Origin: an uncultured Thermomicrobiales bacterium
Lineage (GTDB): Bacteria > Chloroflexota > Chloroflexia > Thermomicrobiales > UBA6265
Direction of reading: 5' to 3'
Assembly: GCA_902806345.1 (NCBI GenBank)
Contig: CADCWF010000089.1
Coordinates: 1 to 34,121, forward strand
DNA: 34,121 nucleotides
The translations under genes and the position numbers were made by a program. Positions 32,270 to 34,121 of this stretch are shown piece by piece; positions within the stretch are counted from its first letter, which is position 1, and the number at the start of each line of letters is the position of its first letter. Below the pieces are notes generated by a model. The model searched no databases and was not told where the DNA came from. It worked only from the letters and a program-made list of their open reading frames with translations.

Positions 32270-32372
32270 GTCGTGAGTCGTAAGCTGTGGAGAACGCCGG
32301 CGTGAGCCGTCGCCGGTACCAGCCGTCCCGCCTTCGAGGCGGAAGTCAGCACCCCGGCTCACGACTCACGAC
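32270..32372. repeat. Compound inverted repeat between iolB and iolD
   Basis: Outer arms GTCGTGAGTCGT (32270-32281) and ACGACTCACGAC (32361-32372) are a perfect 12-bp inverted repeat. An inner pair, CGTGAGCCG (32301-32309) and CGGCTCACG (32355-32363), is also perfect and overlaps the outer right arm by three bases, so the two cannot fully pair at once. Two small hairpins lie inside: CCGGCG/CGCCGG (32297-32316) and CCGCCT/AGGCGG (32328-32342). The iolD ribosome site GGGAGGG begins 4 nt after the outer right arm. Confidence 0.7.
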
Positions 32373-32386
32373 AGCGGGAGGGCAAC

Positions 32387-34121
32387 ATGGCAGAGCAGAC
32401 GGTCCGACTCACGATGGCCCAGGCGGTGGTCCGGTTCCTGGCGAACCAGCGGGTGCGGCGGGACGGCGTCGAGCAGGCGTTCTTCGCTGGGATGTGGGGG
32501 ATCTTCGGCCACGGCAACGTTGCCGGGTTGGGGCAGGCGCTGGAGGAGCTGAGCGACGAACTGCGCTACTACCGGCCGCAGAATGAGCAGGGGATGGTCC
32601 ACGCCGCCATCGCCTACGCCAAGATGAAGAACCGCCTCCAGACCTTCGCCTGCACCTCTTCGATCGGCCCAGGCGCTACCAACATGATCACCGGCGCCGC
32701 CACCGCTACCGTCAACCGGCTGCCGGTGCTGCTGTTGCCCGGCGACGTCTTCGCCTCCCGCCGGCCCGACCCGGTGCTCCAGCAGCTGGAACACCCGCTC
32801 AGCCTCGACGTTAGCGTCAACGACGCCTTCCGCCCCGTCTCCCGCTTCTGGGACCGGATCGAGCGGCCGGAGCAACTGCTCGCCAGCCTGCCCGAGGCGA
32901 TGCGCGTCTTGACCGACCAAGCCGAGACCGGAGCCGTCACGGTCTGCCTGCCGCAGGACGTGCAGACCGAGGCCTTCGCCTACCCGGCGGCCTTCTTCGC
33001 GCCGAAGACGCACGAGGTCTACCGCGTCGCGCCGCCGCCGGAGGCGCTGGCCGAGGCGGTCTCCCTGTTGCGGTCGGCCGCGCGCCCGATCGTTGTCTGC
33101 GGCGGCGGGGTGATCTACAGCGAGGCGACCGCCGCCCTGGCCGACTTCGCCGACGGGCTCGGCATCCCCGTCGTGGAGACCCAGGCCGGCAAGGGCGCAC
33201 TCCCCTGGAACCACCCCTGGAACGCCGGCCCGGTCGGTTCCAACGGCGGTCTGGCGGCCAACCGGCTGGCGCGCGAGGCGGACCTCGTCGTCGCCGTCGG
33301 CACCCGCCTCTCCGACTTCACGACCGCCTCCCACACCGCCTTCGCCGACCCGGAGGTGCGCTTCCTCTCGCTCAATGTCTCCGCCCGCGACGCCCACAAA
33401 TTCGGCGCTCTGCCGCTGGTCTGCGACGCCCGCGCCGGCCTCGAAGCGTTGCTCGGCGCGGCGAAGGCGGCCGGGTACGGCACGGCGCCGGCCTACGGCG
33501 ATACGGTCGAGACGCTCAAGGCCGAGTGGGACGCGACCGTCGACGGCCTGCTCCGGGTCGAGACGCCGGAGCGGCTCTCCCAGGCGAACGCGATCGGAAT
33601 CGTCAACGGAGCCCTCGGCCCGCGCGATGTGGTGGTCTGCGCGGCGGGCGGTCTGCCGGGCGATTTGCTCAAGCTGTGGCGGCCGGTCGACCCCAAGAGC
33701 TACCACCTGGAGTACGGGTTCTCCTGCATGGGCTACGAGATCGCCGGCGCCCTCGGGGCGAAGCTGGCCGACCCCACGCGGGAGGTGGTGGTGATGGTCG
33801 GCGACGGCTCCTACCTGATGCTCCACACCGAGATCGTGACCGCTCTCCAGGAGGGGCTGAAGCTGATCGTCGTCGTCGTCGACAACGGCGGTTTCCAGTG
33901 CATCAAGGGGTTGCAGGAGGGGTGCGGCTCGCCCGCTTTCGGCAACGAACTGCGCTTCCGCGACCCCGCCACCGGCCGCCTCGATGGCCCCTACGTGCCG
34001 ATCGATTTTGCCCGGAACGCCGAGAGTTTGGGCGCGCTCGCCTTCCGGGCGACGACCGAGGCGGAGTTGCGCTCGGCGATGGAACGGGCCAAGGGGGCCG
34101 ACCGGACCGTGGTGATCGATC
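32387..34121 (+). CDS. iolD: 3D-(3,5/4)-trihydroxycyclohexane-1,2-dione hydrolase, 3' end cut by the window
   Basis: Thiamine-diphosphate enzyme of inositol catabolism that opens the cyclohexane ring to 5-deoxy-glucuronate, the substrate of IolB. The visible 578 codons start at an ATG with GGGAGGG 4 nt upstream. The N-terminal PYR domain has GIFGHGNVAGLGQAL and the cofactor Glu in RPQNEQGMVHAAIAYAK; a middle domain follows from about residue 220. The ThDP-Mg site in the C-terminal domain is GDGSYLMLHTEI to VVVDNGGFQCIKGLQ. Family length is about 615-640, so some tens of residues lie beyond the edge. Other iol genes probably follow. No lesion seen. Confidence 0.95.
   Translation, partial: MAEQTVRLTMAQAVVRFLANQRVRRDGVEQAFFAGMWGIFGHGNVAGLGQALEELSDELRYYRPQNEQGMVHAAIAYAKMKNRLQTFACTSSIGPGATNMITGAATATVNRLPVLLLPGDVFASRRPDPVLQQLEHPLSLDVSVNDAFRPVSRFWDRIERPEQLLASLPEAMRVLTDQAETGAVTVCLPQDVQTEAFAYPAAFFAPKTHEVYRVAPPPEALAEAVSLLRSAARPIVVCGGGVIYSEATAALADFADGLGIPVVETQAGKGALPWNHPWNAGPVGSNGGLAANRLAREADLVVAVGTRLSDFTTASHTAFADPEVRFLSLNVSARDAHKFGALPLVCDARAGLEALLGAAKAAGYGTAPAYGDTVETLKAEWDATVDGLLRVETPERLSQANAIGIVNGALGPRDVVVCAAGGLPGDLLKLWRPVDPKSYHLEYGFSCMGYEIAGALGAKLADPTREVVVMVGDGSYLMLHTEIVTALQEGLKLIVVVVDNGGFQCIKGLQEGCGSPAFGNELRFRDPATGRLDGPYVPIDFARNAESLGALAFRATTEAELRSAMERAKGADRTVVID

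Noticed and set aside
1..34121. A defence island, biosynthetic cluster or prophage
   Set aside because: I looked for restriction, toxin-antitoxin, phage, synthetase and CRISPR genes on both strands and saw none. The content is transport, catabolism and housekeeping.

Overview
The window is about 34 kb of very GC-rich bacterial chromosome with long shadow frames, three start codons (ATG, GTG, TTG) and near-equal use of TAG and TGA stops. Exported proteins carry leaders of the form 'RRxxxxRAAALG' followed by Ala/Ser/Pro linkers. Together with an F420-type LLM oxidoreductase, a VLRF1-type release-factor homologue, a tandem Uma2 pair and IspH, this suggests Chloroflexota, most like Thermomicrobia/Sphaerobacter. 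That is an inference from style, not from a marker gene; an actinobacterium is the main alternative. No rRNA, tRNA, CRISPR array, transposase or phage gene was seen.

Layout. 1-192: start of an unknown gene leaving the left edge (-). 821-1915: zinc alcohol dehydrogenase (-). 2511-6217: tripartite tricarboxylate transporter tctC-tctB-tctA (+), unusually spread out, with a long foldback repeat between tctB and tctA. 6344-7255: LLM-class oxidoreductase (+), ending at a shared hairpin terminator opposite an exported double-SH3 protein (-). 8199-10198: a possible 26-residue membrane peptide and a GH15 glucoamylase/trehalase-like enzyme (+). 10241-11890: VLRF1-type eRF1 homologue behind a small charged protein (-). 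12186-13477: GNAT acetyltransferase and SDR, overlapping by ATGA (-). 13946-14824: stress-type SDR (+). 15126-17432: exported oligopeptidase B-like S9 peptidase (-). 17653-19469: two Uma2 proteins and a cysteine-dioxygenase-like cupin (+).

19533-26255 is a minus-strand block: branched-chain amino-acid ABC transporter livJ-H-M-G-F, followed by a sensor histidine kinase broken by an amber codon and a frameshift. A TTGACA-N17-TATGCT promoter lies upstream of livJ. 26604-26999 is a small cupin gene with an in-frame amber codon. 27029-28033 is ispH (-). Divergent from it is a secreted protein with cupin-like domains and five calcium-binding thrombospondin type 3 repeats. 29961 to the right edge is a myo-inositol catabolism cluster iolG-iolB-iolD (+), iolD being cut by the edge.

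The overall picture is a free-living heterotroph's uptake and catabolism region: two solute-uptake systems, inositol degradation, starch or trehalose hydrolysis, exported peptidase, and stress or translation-rescue genes. Most genes are ordinary. The best second-look items are the foldback repeat splitting the tct operon, the two single-codon amber lesions, the cupin/TSP3 secreted protein, the VLRF1 plus small-protein pair, and the compound inverted repeat between iolB and iolD.
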